A DNA stretch of 64,000 nt from Bombyx mori (GCF_030269925.1 NC_085124.1:3906001-3970000), one strand, 5' to 3'. Positions 10,876 to 22,218 are shown, counted from the first letter of the stretch. The notes: generated by a model not told the origin, from the letters alone. Made by a program: numbers and translations.

Positions 10876-11878
10876 AGTCGCCGTCGGTCAAAACACGCCT
10901 TGTCGGATCCCCCGCATCCACGTACGGTGCTTTTAGGCTCTTCAAGCACCGGTCACCGTCCTCGTCAAATACGTTGATCACGACAAAGAGTTCGACGAAC
11001 GAACTAGCCTATAGATACAACCCCTGAGTTTCTCGCCGGATCTTCTCAGAGGGTCGCGATTCCGTTCCGGTAGCAGATTCAGCGAAGCACTGCTCTTGCT
11101 AGGGCCAGTGTTAGTAATTCTCTCATGTTGAGTCCGTGAGGTCATTTACTGATCCGCGCGTAGTTGATATAGCCCCTTAGGGGGTCGGAGGAGGGCGTTT
11201 GTCCAGCTCCGGCCCCTATGAGGAGGCAGTCTCCTCCCGGTGATGGTCACGGGGCGACCTAAGGGGGTTGAGGCTGCGCCGCACGCTACCGTCACTCTAG
11301 CGCGCTGGCACCAGGAGGACGGGGCGGCGCGTCGGCGGCTGCGGACTGCGATGCGGTCCGCATTTTCGTCGTCGCTGTCGTCGCCGAACATACTGTTGAA
11401 GAGCAACCCGGTCGGCGGTGTATCGCGTTCCGACCCGGCAGGCTGGTTCTGGCCCAGCGGGGTATCCCGAAACACCAGCGGCACTGCTCGGGCGGCCTGA
11501 CAGGGCCGCCGTACCGCGGAGACCGACGTCGTTAGTCGTCGACTATCGCCTCGACGACCCGTCGGTCGGGCGTCCTCGGGGTGGCGCCGCGTGTCTGGTT
11601 GTAGTGTTGACCGCGGGAACCCCCCTACTCTGACCGGGTTCTGACCCCAGACGGAGATCGGATGTCGGGTGTAAGAGTGCAGGGGAGTCGTTTAGTGGGT
11701 GGGTCCTAAAATCCTGGGGCCCGCGATCTGCTCTCAACACCTGCAGATCGTTGAGTCTCACATACCCCGCGCGCCTCCTAGGCGCGGGGACATCTCGAAG
11801 GAGGTTCGGCCCCGGCCCGAAAAAAAAAAAAAAAAAGCCCCTTAGGCTACCAACGAATAGGCAGGAGAAAAAAAAATT
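10876..11878 (+). mobile_element. Truncated LINE tail (outer element of a nest)
   Basis: Flanked by AGGAGTTATAA at 10865-10875 and 11879-11889. The body carries the CTCGCCGGATCTTCTCAG 3'-UTR block and ends in an A-rich tail before 11878. It is interrupted by a second retroposon at 11182-11835. The same tail family occurs at 22010, 29425, 44513 (reverse), 60296 (reverse) and 62315 (reverse). Confidence 0.85.
11182..11835 (+). mobile_element. GC-rich truncated retroposon (inner element of a nest)
   Basis: The target word AGCCCCTTAGG occurs at 11171-11181 and 11836-11846 on either side, and the body ends in about 16 A. It is much more GC-rich than its surroundings, which explains the spurious long open frames here on both strands. 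It has no recognisable domain; most likely it is the 3' UTR of a LINE I cannot name. Confidence 0.8.
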
Positions 11879-11957
11879 AGGAGTTATAATGATGCGGTCA
11901 CTGCTACCTATCTCTCTGGTTGTTAAGTGCAAAAATTCCAAAAACTTCATACAAAAT

Positions 11958-12090
11958 ATAGGACTTGCCCCACCTTTCAAACCGAACCGAACAGCGCCCC
12001 TAGCGGCAAACGTAGGCAGACGTTCGAACTCCATAGAAATTCGAGTTAACTTTTACGCTATCGAGAACGTTAAATAACTCGCACTAAGCA
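11958..12090. repeat. Half copy of the long-TIR MITE (family E)
   Basis: AGCGCCCCTAGCGGCAAACG through ACTTTTACGCTATCGAGAACG to GCACTAAGCACAC, the right half of the palindromic element seen complete at 31626-31798 and 55714-55886. Confidence 0.75.
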
Positions 12091-12239
12091 CACCGAATAA
12101 TCTAAAAACGAATAATAAAAATTTTATATAAGAATTAACCAATCAGCATTAAACAAATATTTGTTTGATAAACAATTCAATAGCGAGCAGAAGTTCGGAG
12201 AATAAAAAGTAAAGAAAAACGAAAAAAAAAAGTGCATTT

Positions 12240-12438
12240 TTATTCATTCACATTCGAGTTAATTGGTACAATAACAAAGCCTCTGTCCGTTGCTTCTGGT
12301 ATAATAGTATCGGTGGAAACGCCATTATTTTGGACATTATCGTCCCTAACTATAAGCTGCGTCTGCGCGTTGTAATGATCCGACAAGTGTTGCTGTAGGT
12401 CGGATTTTAGACGGAATGTCTGGGAGCATTGGTCACAC
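12240..12438 (-). CDS. Zinc-finger gene exon 5 (last)
   Basis: Encodes finger 11 (CDQC...HLSDH, residues 453-473) and the C-terminal tail ending at TAA 12242-12240. The acceptor is TTTTCAG just above 12438. AATAAA at 12244-12239 (minus) overlaps the stop and may be the poly(A) signal. Confidence 0.88.
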
Positions 12439-15400
12439 CTGAAAACAAGTAAAATATATTTAGCTTAAAAACTAAAGAAGCGCGTTTTAATAGCAAGCCG
12501 AACTATATATAATCTATACTAATATATAAATCTACAGTGGTTTTTACGGATGTTCCGTTATAACTACTGAACCGTGCATCCGATTGACTTGAAATTTGGT
12601 ATCCATGTAGAAAATACATGTACTTAATGGATAGGCTAATATTTATATGAGTGTTGGACTACCTAATAATGACAATAAATAATAATGTTAATTTTAAATG
12701 CCCAGCGAAGCGGGCGAGTACGGCTAGTACACTATATGTATATGTTACGGCTAATGCCCGAAGTGCGACTACACCTACTTCTAGCCGGCTAAAAATAGGT
12801 GTAGCCGCATTTCGGTGTTTAAACCTAGGTGTAACAGATTTGTTCACGGCTAATATTAGGTGTAGTCGATTTCATTTGTTTAAAACTAGGTATAGCCTTC
12901 TTTATGCTGGCTACAACTAGATGTAGCGGCGGCCACGATGGGTCAATTATCACCTTATAGAAGTACATGTTCTTGTCCGAATTTCTACAAAAACTAAGAA
13001 TCTAACGCAATGTTTTGAGACGTCATTAAAATTTAGTTGCGGATAGTTTGACTTTTACGTTTATCTACGACTCATCCTCCAATCGTCCATTAACACAATG
13101 TTTTAAATAATTAAATTGTTTTGGACTTGGAGGAGTGAAATTGTGTGATTTGTTTTATTTTGTCTATTTAGTGTTTCCTTGGGTTTAAATATGTAATGAC
13201 GGTGGTTTATTAACTGTTTAGTATCTGTGAAAGTGCACAAATGTAGGAAAATCAAACAAAGCCGCTGAACGTAACTTCTCGGGATCCTTTAAAAAGTCCA
13301 CTGAAAAAGTCTCAGTAATTGACCACCATTTTACTGAGATTATATTTCATCCCATATCATCTCGTCTTCATCCCAGTTGATTACTGTCTCAAATTAATCA
13401 TATTCATTTCATTTCACTCAATTTTATCATTTTTCATAAAAATATTTTAAGAATAAAAACTAAAATAAGACATGACTTAAAGGTCTTAGTTACCAGGTCA
13501 TAAAATCCCTTAAGAAAAAATGTATTACAGGGGTGGCCAACCGGTCGATCTTGGCAAGACAAAAAATATAAATACATAGAACAGATTGCGCAACGTAATC
13601 ACTAATGGCTTCACGTGTCGTCTACGTATATATATTGTATCATTTGTTAATGACCATTACGTCACATTATTTATTCTCTCTTCTACACAATAATTCTCTT
13701 TTATTATATAATTTCAGGATTATTTTAATAATTTTTTAATTTTACTATTTTCAGACTAGCTTCGCCTCGCCGCGTCACCCGTGGTACGACAATAACCGCG
13801 GGTAACATCGCGGGATCCAACTATTAATAATAAAATTTAATGTTTCCGAAGTGAAGCGAGGAAGGGTCGCTTGTTATAAATACAAAACTAACTTGTGATA
13901 TTTATCGCTGGTGTGTAGACGTTTGTGCCTATTCAAGCCCTCCTTCTGGGCGAATGCACGCTCACACAGGTCACACTGGTACGGCCTCTCGCCTGAATGA
14001 ATAAGGTGATGCCTTACGAGGCTATAGTTATTTGGGAAACTGAAAACAAAATGTATTTAATTAATAACATGGCATGAAACAGTTTGCTTTTGAACTTTAA
14101 TAAATTGACCACATATGAAACAAAATGCATCAGCATCGTATTTACACTTTCGTGACATTTTAAGTTTTTCAGGGCTTGTACAAAACACCTGATCGTTGTC
14201 TATGACTCGAGTGACATCTAGTGGCAATGTGCAAACGTAAACACTCCACTCTCATAGCGCGGTTGTTTTAAAAGTATTAAAATTAATTAAAATTTATAAA
14301 AAAAATTGAATAATGAGTATTATTACTATAACTATCACAAAAGCAAACTTTATACCAAAAAAATGTATTTTATTTTCGTTTTTGGGCATGATTACCCGGA
14401 AAAACCTAGTATAAACGCTAGAACGAAGAACGTTTTTTTTTTGTAGAGTTGTGTAATTAATCAATTAGTTAATTTATAATTCGCCTGATTAGGGCTTTTT
14501 GTGAGTCCGTACGGATAGGTACCACCACCCTGCCTATTTCTGCCCTGAAGCAGTAATGCGTTTCGGTCTGAAGGCTGGGGCAGCCGTTGTAACTATACTG
14601 AGACCTTAGAACTTGTATTTCAAGGTAAGTGACGGCATTTACGCTGTAGATGTCCATGGGCTTCGGTAACCACTTAACACCAGGTGGGCTGTGAGCTCGT
14701 TCATCCATCTATGCAAAAAAATAATAAACAACGGCTGCCCCGCCTTTCAAACCGAAACGCATTACTGCTTCACGGCAGAAATAGGCAGGGTGCTGGTACC
14801 TACTGTACGGACTCACAAGAGGTCCTACCACCAGTAATTGGGTGGACGAGCTCACAGCCCACATGGTGTAAAGTGATTACCAGAGGCCATAAACATCTAC
14901 AACGTAAATGCCGCCACTCATCTTGACACAAGCGTTCAAAGGTCTCAGTTGTAACAGTACAACGGCTGCCCCACTCTTCAAGCCGAAACACATTGTTTCA
15001 TTGTTTCTTACTTCCATTATTGATAATATATGCTCTGCTAGTGAACCGATTAAATGGCTTGGATGTTTTTAAACCGCTGCTCGATTAGTTACGTACCATT
15101 AGTTACGATTTGCCACGTACCATCCGGCTATGGAATGAGCTCCCCTCCACGGTGTTTCCTGAGCGCTATGACATGTCCTTCTTTAAAAGAGGCTTGTGGA
15201 GAGTATTAAGCGGTAGGCAGCAGCTTGGCTCTGCCCCTAGCATTGCTGAAGTCCATGGGCGACGGTAACCACTCACCATCAGGTGGGCCGTATACTCGTC
15301 TCGCTCGTTTACAAGGGCAATAAAAAAAAAGTTAATAGTAAATCTTGTGCGATTATTAAGATCTCACCTTTTCGTGCAGGCATTACATTTGTAAGGCTTT

Positions 15401-17497
15401 ATTCCTAGATGTTGATATTTATGCGTTCTGAGACGACTCCAGCTAGTGAATTTAGCATTGCATTCCCGACACTCATACCTACGCTGAGACTCGCCCGTGT
15501 GTGTTTTCATATGCACTTTAAGGTCGCCTGGAAAAGAAAAGGGCAGTTTGAACTCTCTTTATTCTTAACTAACAAAAATTTCAACAATGTTGTTTTATTT
15601 TTTTAAATAAAAGAACACTTATTGCGGCATAACTATAATAGTCGGACATATGCTGTCGCGACACTTTTTGTAAATAATAATGTGTTCTACAAAGTCGTGG
15701 TACATTATTTTATTCTATCATCAATAGTTTTCGCAGGCACGCCTTGTAATTAATATTTTAGGAAATTTTTTACACCTTGGGTTACATTATTGGAGTTTTA
15801 GTAAAGATTCTTAATTTTTTTCAAAAAATATTAAAGCCTATGTCACTCGGGAATAGTGTAGTTTCCAAGCAGTGAAAGAATTTTTCAAATCGGTTCAGTA
15901 GTTTTGGAGCCTATTCAATACAAACAAACAAATCTTTCCTCTTTATAATATTAGTATAGATCACGTTTTTTGTTTTAATTTAGTCAGTTAAAGTAACATT
16001 AATATTTTGAATTACCTTTATTATTAAGTACTTACTTTTACTTACAAATTTCTTAGGACAATTTTCACACAGATATGACCGATTGTTAGTGTGTCTGTTC
16101 ACATGCTGATTCAAATTCCCGGACGAGCTGAATCTTTTTCCACAAATCGGACACAAGTAAGTGTGGTCTTCAAAATGAATCTTTAGATGGCTCTTTAGCC
16201 CTGTCATGTTCCGAAAGGATTTCTTACATAACAAACACACATGAGGTTTAATTCCCATATGAAAGTTAACATGTTCTTTAAATCTATTCTCATCAGCAAA
16301 TGTATGAGAGCAATCTGTGCATTTGTAAGATTTCGGCCTATGGGAGAGCTCATGCCTCTTCAAGTGACTTAACTTTTTAAATACCTTTTTGCAAAAAGAA
16401 CACACAAGTATTCTACCTTTCTTTACATGCTTCTTTTTATGTGCACACAAAGAATTTAAAGTTTTGAAAATCTTTTCGCATTCTTCACAGCTATAACTCA
16501 CGTTCTGATTATTGTCTACAGAATCATTCGAAGCTGCACTGTGTGATATTATATGATCAACCAGTTTGTAACGATGTTTAAAAGATTTACTGCAAAAATC
16601 ACATATAAATTGCACTGTGTCTTTATTCTGTTTGGATTTCCCCATTAAAACTTGATGTTCGTTATTTTTATCTTGGTATACATTTGTAGATGTATTACAT
16701 GACTGTATCTTACGATGTTCTTCAAAAAACTTTTCATCATATAAATTTTGATTTGTTTCATCTTGATCATATTTGAGTTCAGTTTTCTTATCCAAAGTAA
16801 TTTGATATGTCTCAAGATATTTTTGAAAGTTTTCTTCTACTCTGTCAACGCATGTCTTGAAAACATTAAAATTCATGATTTCATTATAACATGATTCACA
16901 TAGCATTTTTGGCAAAGGATCATCTGCTTTTAGCTGAAAATAATTTAAAACCTGTTTAAACTAAAACAGCAAAAATGTTTTTTTTTTATTTGTTTATTCT
17001 AAATGGCAGGGCAGAAATATACAGTTGGATAGCTTTTTAACTCCTTTTTATTTTTTAAATTGGGTACAGACATTTAGATGTCAAATGGTTAAGGAACAAA
17101 AAAAAACATCACACAGTATGAAAGTTGCTATTTTTGGACGAGGTTAAACATCTCTGTAGGCTTTTTATTGCTTTAAATCAAACTTCCAAATCATAAATAC
17201 ATAATAAACATATTTGCATTCATAACCCTTTTAATACAAATTTATACTTAATTTAATTTCTGAACTGAAGTACCAAAATTGTCATTTGTGTTCTTAGCAA
17301 AACCAGTGCAAAGAATACTATTGAATAATTAGAAGCACCCAATATACCTTTATTGACGTACAGCATAGCAAAATATCCCTTATAGCTTTAGATTCTTCAG
17401 TTTCAGAAAAAATATTATAACATGTTTTTTCTGCTATGTCAGATAAACAAGTTCGACAGCAACACTGTATACTTATGAGATGCTCATGCCAAGCCAT
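12240..17497 (-). CDS. ZAD-type C2H2 zinc-finger protein (five exons, 517 aa)
   Basis: Coding exons in order on the minus strand: 17497-17348, 16933-16036, 15527-15368, 14039-13893, 12438-12240; 1554 nt in total with consistent phases and GT/AG borders. The N-terminus is a zinc-finger-associated domain (ZAD), with C14-x2-C17 in exon 1 and C62-x2-C65 in exon 2. Eleven C2H2 fingers span about residues 159-473; the first four are joined by non-canonical linkers. A 44-residue acidic/neutral tail follows. Exon junctions fall inside fingers 7, 9 and 11, and joining them restores perfect C-x2-C-x3-F-x5-L-x2-H-x3-H spacing, strong support for the model. ZAD proteins are typically insect nuclear DNA-binding factors that dimerise through the ZAD; targets here are unknown. 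The ATG at 17497-17495 is the only in-frame start ahead of the ZAD cysteines. Confidence 0.9.
12513..12727 (+). mobile_element. Non-autonomous Helitron, TACGGCTAG family
   Basis: TC at 12513 and CTAG at 12724-12727; same family as 3249-3498 and 62706-62924. It lies in the last intron of the zinc-finger gene. Confidence 0.7.
12728..12930. repeat. Imperfect tandem repeats of a TAGGTGTAGCCG motif
   Basis: The words CGGCTA and TAGGTGTAG recur about every 45-55 bp (near 12749, 12786, 12826, 12855 and 12885), some followed by TTTGTTTAAA-like spacers. Divergence between units is considerable. It immediately follows the Helitron end. Confidence 0.55.
13095..13520 (+). mobile_element. Retroposon family A copy
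   Basis: Matches the body defined at 52554-52974: GGAGTGAAATTGTGTGATTTG, CTCGGGATCCT, ACCACCATTTTACTGAGAT and the end TTACCAGGTCATAAAATCCC followed by A-rich sequence. It lies in intron 4 of the zinc-finger gene. Confidence 0.75.
13528..13660 (+). mobile_element. Possible hAT-like left end
   Basis: CAGGGGTGGCCAACCGG resembles the terminal repeat of hAT elements and of the complete short copy at 48677-48865. I do not find a matching right end. Confidence 0.35.
13753..13885 (-). mobile_element. Helitron-like remnant
   Basis: CTAGCTTCGCCTCGCCGCG reads as a reversed Helitron 3' end; it matches 7162-7290, including the TTTCCGAAGTGAAGCGAGG block. Confidence 0.5.
13893..14039 (-). CDS. Zinc-finger gene exon 4
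   Basis: Encodes the rest of finger 9 and finger 10 (CDLCERAF...HKRLH), residues 403-452. Donor AA|GTTAGT; acceptor TTTTCAG. Confidence 0.88.
14490..14725 (+). repeat. Bm1 SINE, 3' part
   Basis: Forward Bm1 from CTTTTTGTGAGTCCG to CATCCATCTATGC plus A tail. Confidence 0.8.
14728..14996 (-). repeat. Two partial reverse Bm1 copies in tandem
   Basis: 14728-14837 and 14838-14996 are separate reverse Bm1 pieces; the second starts at GGGTGGACGAGCTC directly after the CCACCAGTAATT of the first. Confidence 0.75.
15112..15331 (+). mobile_element. 3' end of CR1/jockey-like LINE
   Basis: GCCACGTACCATCCGGCTATG to ACAAGGGCAATAAAAAAAAA; the encoded words include [17 protein letters not shown] and FKRGLW. 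Same family as 58205-58560. In intron 3 of the zinc-finger gene. Confidence 0.8.
15368..15527 (-). CDS. Zinc-finger gene exon 3
   Basis: Completes finger 7, encodes finger 8 (CRECNAKF...HKYQH) and opens finger 9; residues 350-403. Borders CAG|GC and AG|GTGAGA. Confidence 0.9.
15760..15960 (-). mobile_element. Helitron-like remnant
   Basis: The reversed sequence TCTATACTAATATTATAAAG... shares TTTCAAATCGGTTCAGTAG with the element at 53132-53371. The 3' end is not clear. Confidence 0.45.
16036..16933 (-). CDS. Zinc-finger gene exon 2
   Basis: The largest exon: second half of the ZAD (PKMLCESCYNEI), an acidic/polar linker, fingers 1-6 and most of finger 7; residues 51-350. The open frame runs past the donor AAAA|GTAAGT at 16035, but only splicing there gives a correct seventh finger. 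Confidence 0.92.
16934..17347. other. Zinc-finger gene intron 1
   Basis: AT-rich with T runs; no repeat recognised. Confidence 0.6.
17348..17497 (-). CDS. Zinc-finger gene exon 1
   Basis: Starts MAWHEHLISIQCCCRTCLSD; the CRTC pair is the first half of the ZAD zinc site. Ends exactly on a codon at AAG|GTATAT. Confidence 0.85.
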
Positions 17498-17754
17498 AAT
17501 AGCTAAATTAAATTCCTTGCTAAAAAATATATTTATAAATTTTAGTGTATGAATAAGAGTTCAAGCAATGTATCAAAAGGTACACTTTAAATTTAAAATA
17601 CTAAGTGGTACAATACTACAACAATGAAATTCACTTTAATCTGTGAACTAAACGTCTTTCTTTGGTTATTATTCCAGGAAAGAAAATTAACGCACCTACA
17701 AATATTAAATAACGCAGGTACGGTACTGTGTGTGTGTGTGTGCATAGATATTTT

Positions 17755-17822
17755 TAAGGGATTTTATGACCTGGTAACTAAGACCTTCAAGTCATGTCTT
17801 ATTTTAATTTAGATTCTTATTT
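17755..17822 (-). repeat. Retroposon family A, 3' end fragment
   Basis: Reverse copy of the family A 3' end (GGGATTTTATGACCTGGTAA on the plus strand). Confidence 0.6.
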
Positions 17823-18025
17823 TTGAGAACTTCGATCAACAATCGAAGTTTGAGAGGCATTTAGTAGAAATTAATTTAATATGGAAGAATAAACATAGTA
17901 TATATATACTTTATAAGCAGGATACAATTCAGTGAGCCTACCCTACATATTATGAAATGAAGTAGGTACCTATGTATTGACTGTATTATCTTATTTTATG
18001 GGTGAATATTAGTATAAATCTATAA

Positions 18026-18680
18026 GACCTTTTGATGGGAACGCGAGGAGTGAAGTTGTGCGATTTGTTTTATTTTGTCTATTTAGTGTTTTAAATGTGT
18101 AATAATGGTGGTTTCATCATCATCATCATCAACAGCCCACAGACGTCCACTGCTGGACATAGGCCTCTCCCAATCCACACCACTGAGCACGGTCTGCGGC
18201 TCTCCTCATCCACTTCTTGCCGGCCACCGTGCGGAGGTCATCGCACCACCTAGCCAAGGGGCGTCCCACGTTACGTCTTCCGCTGCGCGGTCTCCACTCG
18301 AGGACCCGTCTGCTCCAGCGATCGTCAGTCCTACGGCATATATGGCCAGCCAGTATAATGGTGGTTTATTAACTTTTTATTATCTGTGAAAGTGCACAAA
18401 TGTGGGAAAATGAAACAAATCCGCTGGACGTAACTTCTCGGGATCCTCCAAAAAGTCCACTGAAAAAATCTTAGTAGATGACCACCATTTTACTGAGATT
18501 ATATTTCATCCCATTTCATTTCATTTAATTTCATCTCAGTTGATTAATGTTTCAAATTAATCATCTTTATTTCATTACACTCCATAATCATATCATTTTT
18601 CATAAAAATATGAATATAAATTAAAATAATACATGACTTAAAGGTCTCAGTTACCAGGTCATAAAATCTCTTAAAAAAAA
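18026..18680 (+). mobile_element. Retroposon family A copy split by an RTE fragment
   Basis: The family A body is interrupted at 18115-18354 by a LINE 3' end. The rest matches 48288-48644 and ends with CTTAAAAAAAAAA. Confidence 0.8.
18115..18354 (-). mobile_element. RTE-like LINE 3' end with (ATG)n tail
   Basis: Flanked by ATAATGGTGGTTT at 18102-18114 and 18355-18367, a 13-bp duplication. The plus strand begins with CAT repeats, then CCACTGCTGGACATAGGCC, the common 3' end of lepidopteran RTE-type LINEs, here reversed and 5'-truncated. Confidence 0.85.
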
Positions 18681-18694
18681 AAGGTATGTAGGTG

Positions 18695-19097
18695 GATTTT
18701 TTGGCGGGAACGCGAGAAGTGAAGTTGTGGGATTTGTTTTATTTTGTCTATTTAGTGTTTCTCCAGGTTTCAATGTGTAATAACGGTGGCTTATTAACTG
18801 TTTAGTATCTGTGAAAGTGCCCAAATGTGGGAAAACGAAACAAAGCCTCTGAACGTAACTCCGCGGGATTCTCCAAAAAGTCCACTGAAAAAGTCACAGT
18901 AAATGACCACCATTTTACTGAGATTATATTTCATCCCATATATCATTTCATCTCATGTCGTTTCATGTCATGTTTCATATTAATCAGCTTCATTTCATTT
19001 CATAATATCATTTTTCATATAAAAAAGTTTTCATTAAAATTAAAGTAAGACTTGACCTAAAGGTCTTAGTGAACAGGTCATAAAATCCCTAAAAAAT
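18695..19097 (+). mobile_element. Retroposon family A copy
   Basis: Bounded by TGTAGGTG at 18687-18694 and 19098-19105; begins near TTTTTTGGCGGGAACGCGA and ends CATAAAATCCCTAAAAAA. Confidence 0.8.
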
Positions 19098-19105
19098 TGT
19101 AGGTG

Positions 19106-20814
19106 TCTACTGGGCTACTGGGTTTCGTATAAAGTTTATTTTTAAAGCCCAGAATTTGTAGTGTTGTATCTGTGTTTGTACTTTTATGTTGTCCCGTGTC
19201 CCGTATTTTTTCTTGAGTAGTTCTTGGCTCGTCACTGTGACTTGTGTACTGTGTAATCACAAATTAATTTTGCAAAAATGTACATGCCTTAAATTTTTAA
19301 TTATTTTTAAACTCATGGAATGAACTCTTAAATCAGGGTAAGACTTTTTAATGCTATTTCCAATAGCCTTTCAACTACATACTAATATGAGTTATTTATG
19401 TAATGAGACATAAATAAAACGTTACATATCCAGTGGCCTGTAACTAGGAATTTTCATCCTTTATTCATACTTAACAAACAAGAACAAATTAGAGCACCCA
19501 TACCCCGAAATGTCAGAAACAAGCCTACTTCGATGACGATTAGTATTTGAACATTATGGTAGCCAGGCAATAATCATAAGAAAAACATTGAGACAATCAA
19601 ATTTATGCTTGAAATAAACCATGTATAATAGATTTTCTTTTAAATACAAAATTACTACATATCGATTCCAGGATAAATTAGAAAAAAAAACGAAAGAAAT
19701 AAAATTTTACTGATTAAAATCCTTCCTTAAACTCCTTTAAAAAGTTCACTTTTTTTATTTGATCACAGTGGTATCCTATGAATATCTTTAAATAGTTTAA
19801 AAATAATTTTACATTGGTGTAAATAAGTATTTACTTCTTCACCATTTCTTCATTTAAAATATAAAAATAAAATAAAAATAAATCATAAATTTTTTTATTA
19901 AAATATGATAATGTCTTATTTATTTTATTGTTCTAAGCTTTAAAATTGTTAACTAAATTATTTTTTTAACCTAAAGTTTCAATTATGCTGGTAAGGTATT
20001 TTCTGACAATCCTGTATTTAGGTACTAGATAGATAGGTATAAATACTAGATAGATATACAAAATAAATTAGAGTAGTGTCTCCTTGGTTGACAGGCCGGC
20101 TCAAGATGACAATCCAGTTAAAGGGAAAAGCTAGGAGCATTCTGTCTTAGGATTCCTATGTTGTTTTTTCAATTTAAAATATTCTCAAAGACAAAAGTAT
20201 CATTACGGAAATAAAGTGATAAAAATGTTGTAATGTTTTAATTTAAATGATTTCCAATACTTTCTACTACATATACTTTTAACTCTAGCAATATACAGTT
20301 GCTTGTGTGACCTAATCATTGTCATCACTTAAAATAAGTTTAAGAGATTGCCATTCAGACTAAACTGTTCTGCGTTAAAGGCTCTTTTAATTATATTTAA
20401 CTTTTAATTATAATTATGTATAACTATTTTTTACTTTTGTTAGTTTTATTTTGCATAATTTTTTTTAACTTTAAGTATAATATCAATGTGAGGAAGTTTT
20501 ATTCAGTTTTGTGAATATGACATTTCTGAATAACCATGATGCAGGATATAGACTTTACAGCTTACTATTTCTACTACTATGTTATAAGTGAATTTTCGAG
20601 ATTTATAATTTACCCCACAACTACATTCCGCTGCATTCCAATTCTGAACATGAGCATCACGGACACCTTGTAAATTCGAAACTTCTTCTCCATGATTACT
20701 ACACAATGTGAAATCTCCTGTTCATCTTCAGGTATAAAGACGAAATATTTGCCTCGTTTTACGAATTCTAGACAAAAATTTAAATCTACCTACTTTACAT
20801 TCTTTTTCTCCACC
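19106..20814. other. Intergenic, nothing recognised
   Basis: Very AT-rich, with stop codons in all frames and no repeat I can name. Confidence 0.5.
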
Positions 20815-21195
20815 TTGTCCCACTAGGTGAGGTCGGCACAGCTAATTTTTCTCTTCCATTCTCTTCTATCAGCCATCATATCAACACTCACTCCTCTCTC
20901 TCTCTCTCATATCGTCATTCACACACTCCATCCATATCTTCTTCGGTCAACCACTTCCCCTTCTACCTTGCACTACCATTTCCATATATCTCCTAGTCAC
21001 ATGCATCTTCTCTCTACGCATCACATGTCCATACCACGCTTTTTTTACAATTGAAGTTACGAAGAAGATACGCCATGTAAGGCGATTGGCGTGCAGTCTG
21101 CAGAAACACCTAAATCACAAAACATGTGCTCAGTTTTTGTTCTACTGATCTTCAAACCCACGTTTACCAACCTTTCTCTCTCCTCTGTACCTCAG
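20815..21195 (-). mobile_element. RTE-like LINE C-terminal fragment
   Basis: The minus strand encodes [17 protein letters not shown] and [13 protein letters not shown], the C-terminal region of an RT ORF also seen at 53035 and 54751. It has a stop inside. Confidence 0.65.
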
Positions 21196-21239
21196 GCCCT
21201 TACTCTCCAACGAGAACAATGTCGGGGCGGACATTAAAT

Positions 21240-21246
<7 letters not shown>

Positions 21247-21323
<77 letters not shown>

Positions 21324-21752
21324 TGCTTAGATGTGTGGACGAGCTCACAGCCCACCTGATGTTAAGTGGTTACTGGAGCCCATAGACATCTACAACGTAA
21401 ATGCGCCACACACCTTGAGATATAGTTCTAAGGTCTCAGTATAGTCACAACGGCTGCCCCACCCTTCAAACCGAAACGCATTACTGCTTCACGGCAGAAA
21501 TAGGCGTGGCGGTGGTACCTACCCGTGCGGACTCATAAGAGGTCCTACCACCAGTAATTACGCAAATTATAATTTTTGCGGGTTTCATTTTTATTACACG
21601 ATGTTATTCCTTCACCGTGGAAGTCAATCGTGAACATTTGTTGAGTACGTATTTCATTAGAAAAATTGGTACCCGCCTGCGGGATTCGAACACCGGTGCA
21701 TCGCTTCAACACGAATGCATCGGACGTCTTATCCGTTAGGCCACGACGACGA
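21247..21752 (-). repeat. Bm1 SINE, full length with a 75-base tail
   Basis: Starts with 75 uninterrupted T (21247-21321), the A tail of a minus-strand insertion, then a complete Bm1 ending in the tRNA-like head GGATTCGAACACC...GGCCACGACGAC. The long pure homopolymer explains the low-complexity open frames here. Confidence 0.85.
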
Positions 21753-22009
21753 AATAAAATAATTTCATTAATTATTCAATAATTACATAATTAAAACACA
21801 TTAAATCTACGCAAGTAATATGTTTACGTAATGTAGGAAATGATAAACGCAAGATTAAAACGTAAAATAGTTTTAATTATGAGGTCAAAGTGTTGATTTT
21901 ATGGCATAGAGGCTGTCCGGCCCTTTAGACCCTTAGGCAGAAATAAGCAGTAATTACGCGATTTCAGAAACGTTACATAATAATGAGTTTTTAATTTATA
22001 ACACGACCG

Positions 22010-22218
22010 ATGCAGTTAACCCATAGACACACCCCACTGTCTTTACTCGCAGGATCTTCTCAGTAGGTCGCCTTTCCGACCCGGCGGCAAATTCTGCGAA
22101 GCACTGCTCTTGCTAGAGCCAGTGTTAGCAATGTCCTCAGGTTAGAGCCCCGTGAGCTTAACTACTCGCTCGGCTACGCCGGCATAGCCTCCAAAGGCTA
22201 TCAATCAATTAGGTAGGA
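22010..22218 (+). mobile_element. Truncated LINE tail
   Basis: Carries GGATCTTCTCAGTAGGTCGC and the CACTGCTCTTGCTAGAGCC block, ending in an A run after AGGTAGG. Same tail family as 10876-11878. Confidence 0.65.

Noticed and set aside
11146..12034. Open frames of 70-163 codons on both strands
   Set aside because: They come from a GC-rich retroposon with few stop codons and its A tail; no domain, and frames cross the target duplications.
16913..16915. A separate 311-residue zinc-finger gene starting at 16915
   Set aside because: There is no ATG at that point, the ZAD would lose its first cysteine pair, and a clean acceptor at 16934 joins it to exon 1.
21126..21359. Open frame with a long poly-phenylalanine (or poly-lysine) run
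   Set aside because: It is translation of the 75-base homopolymer.
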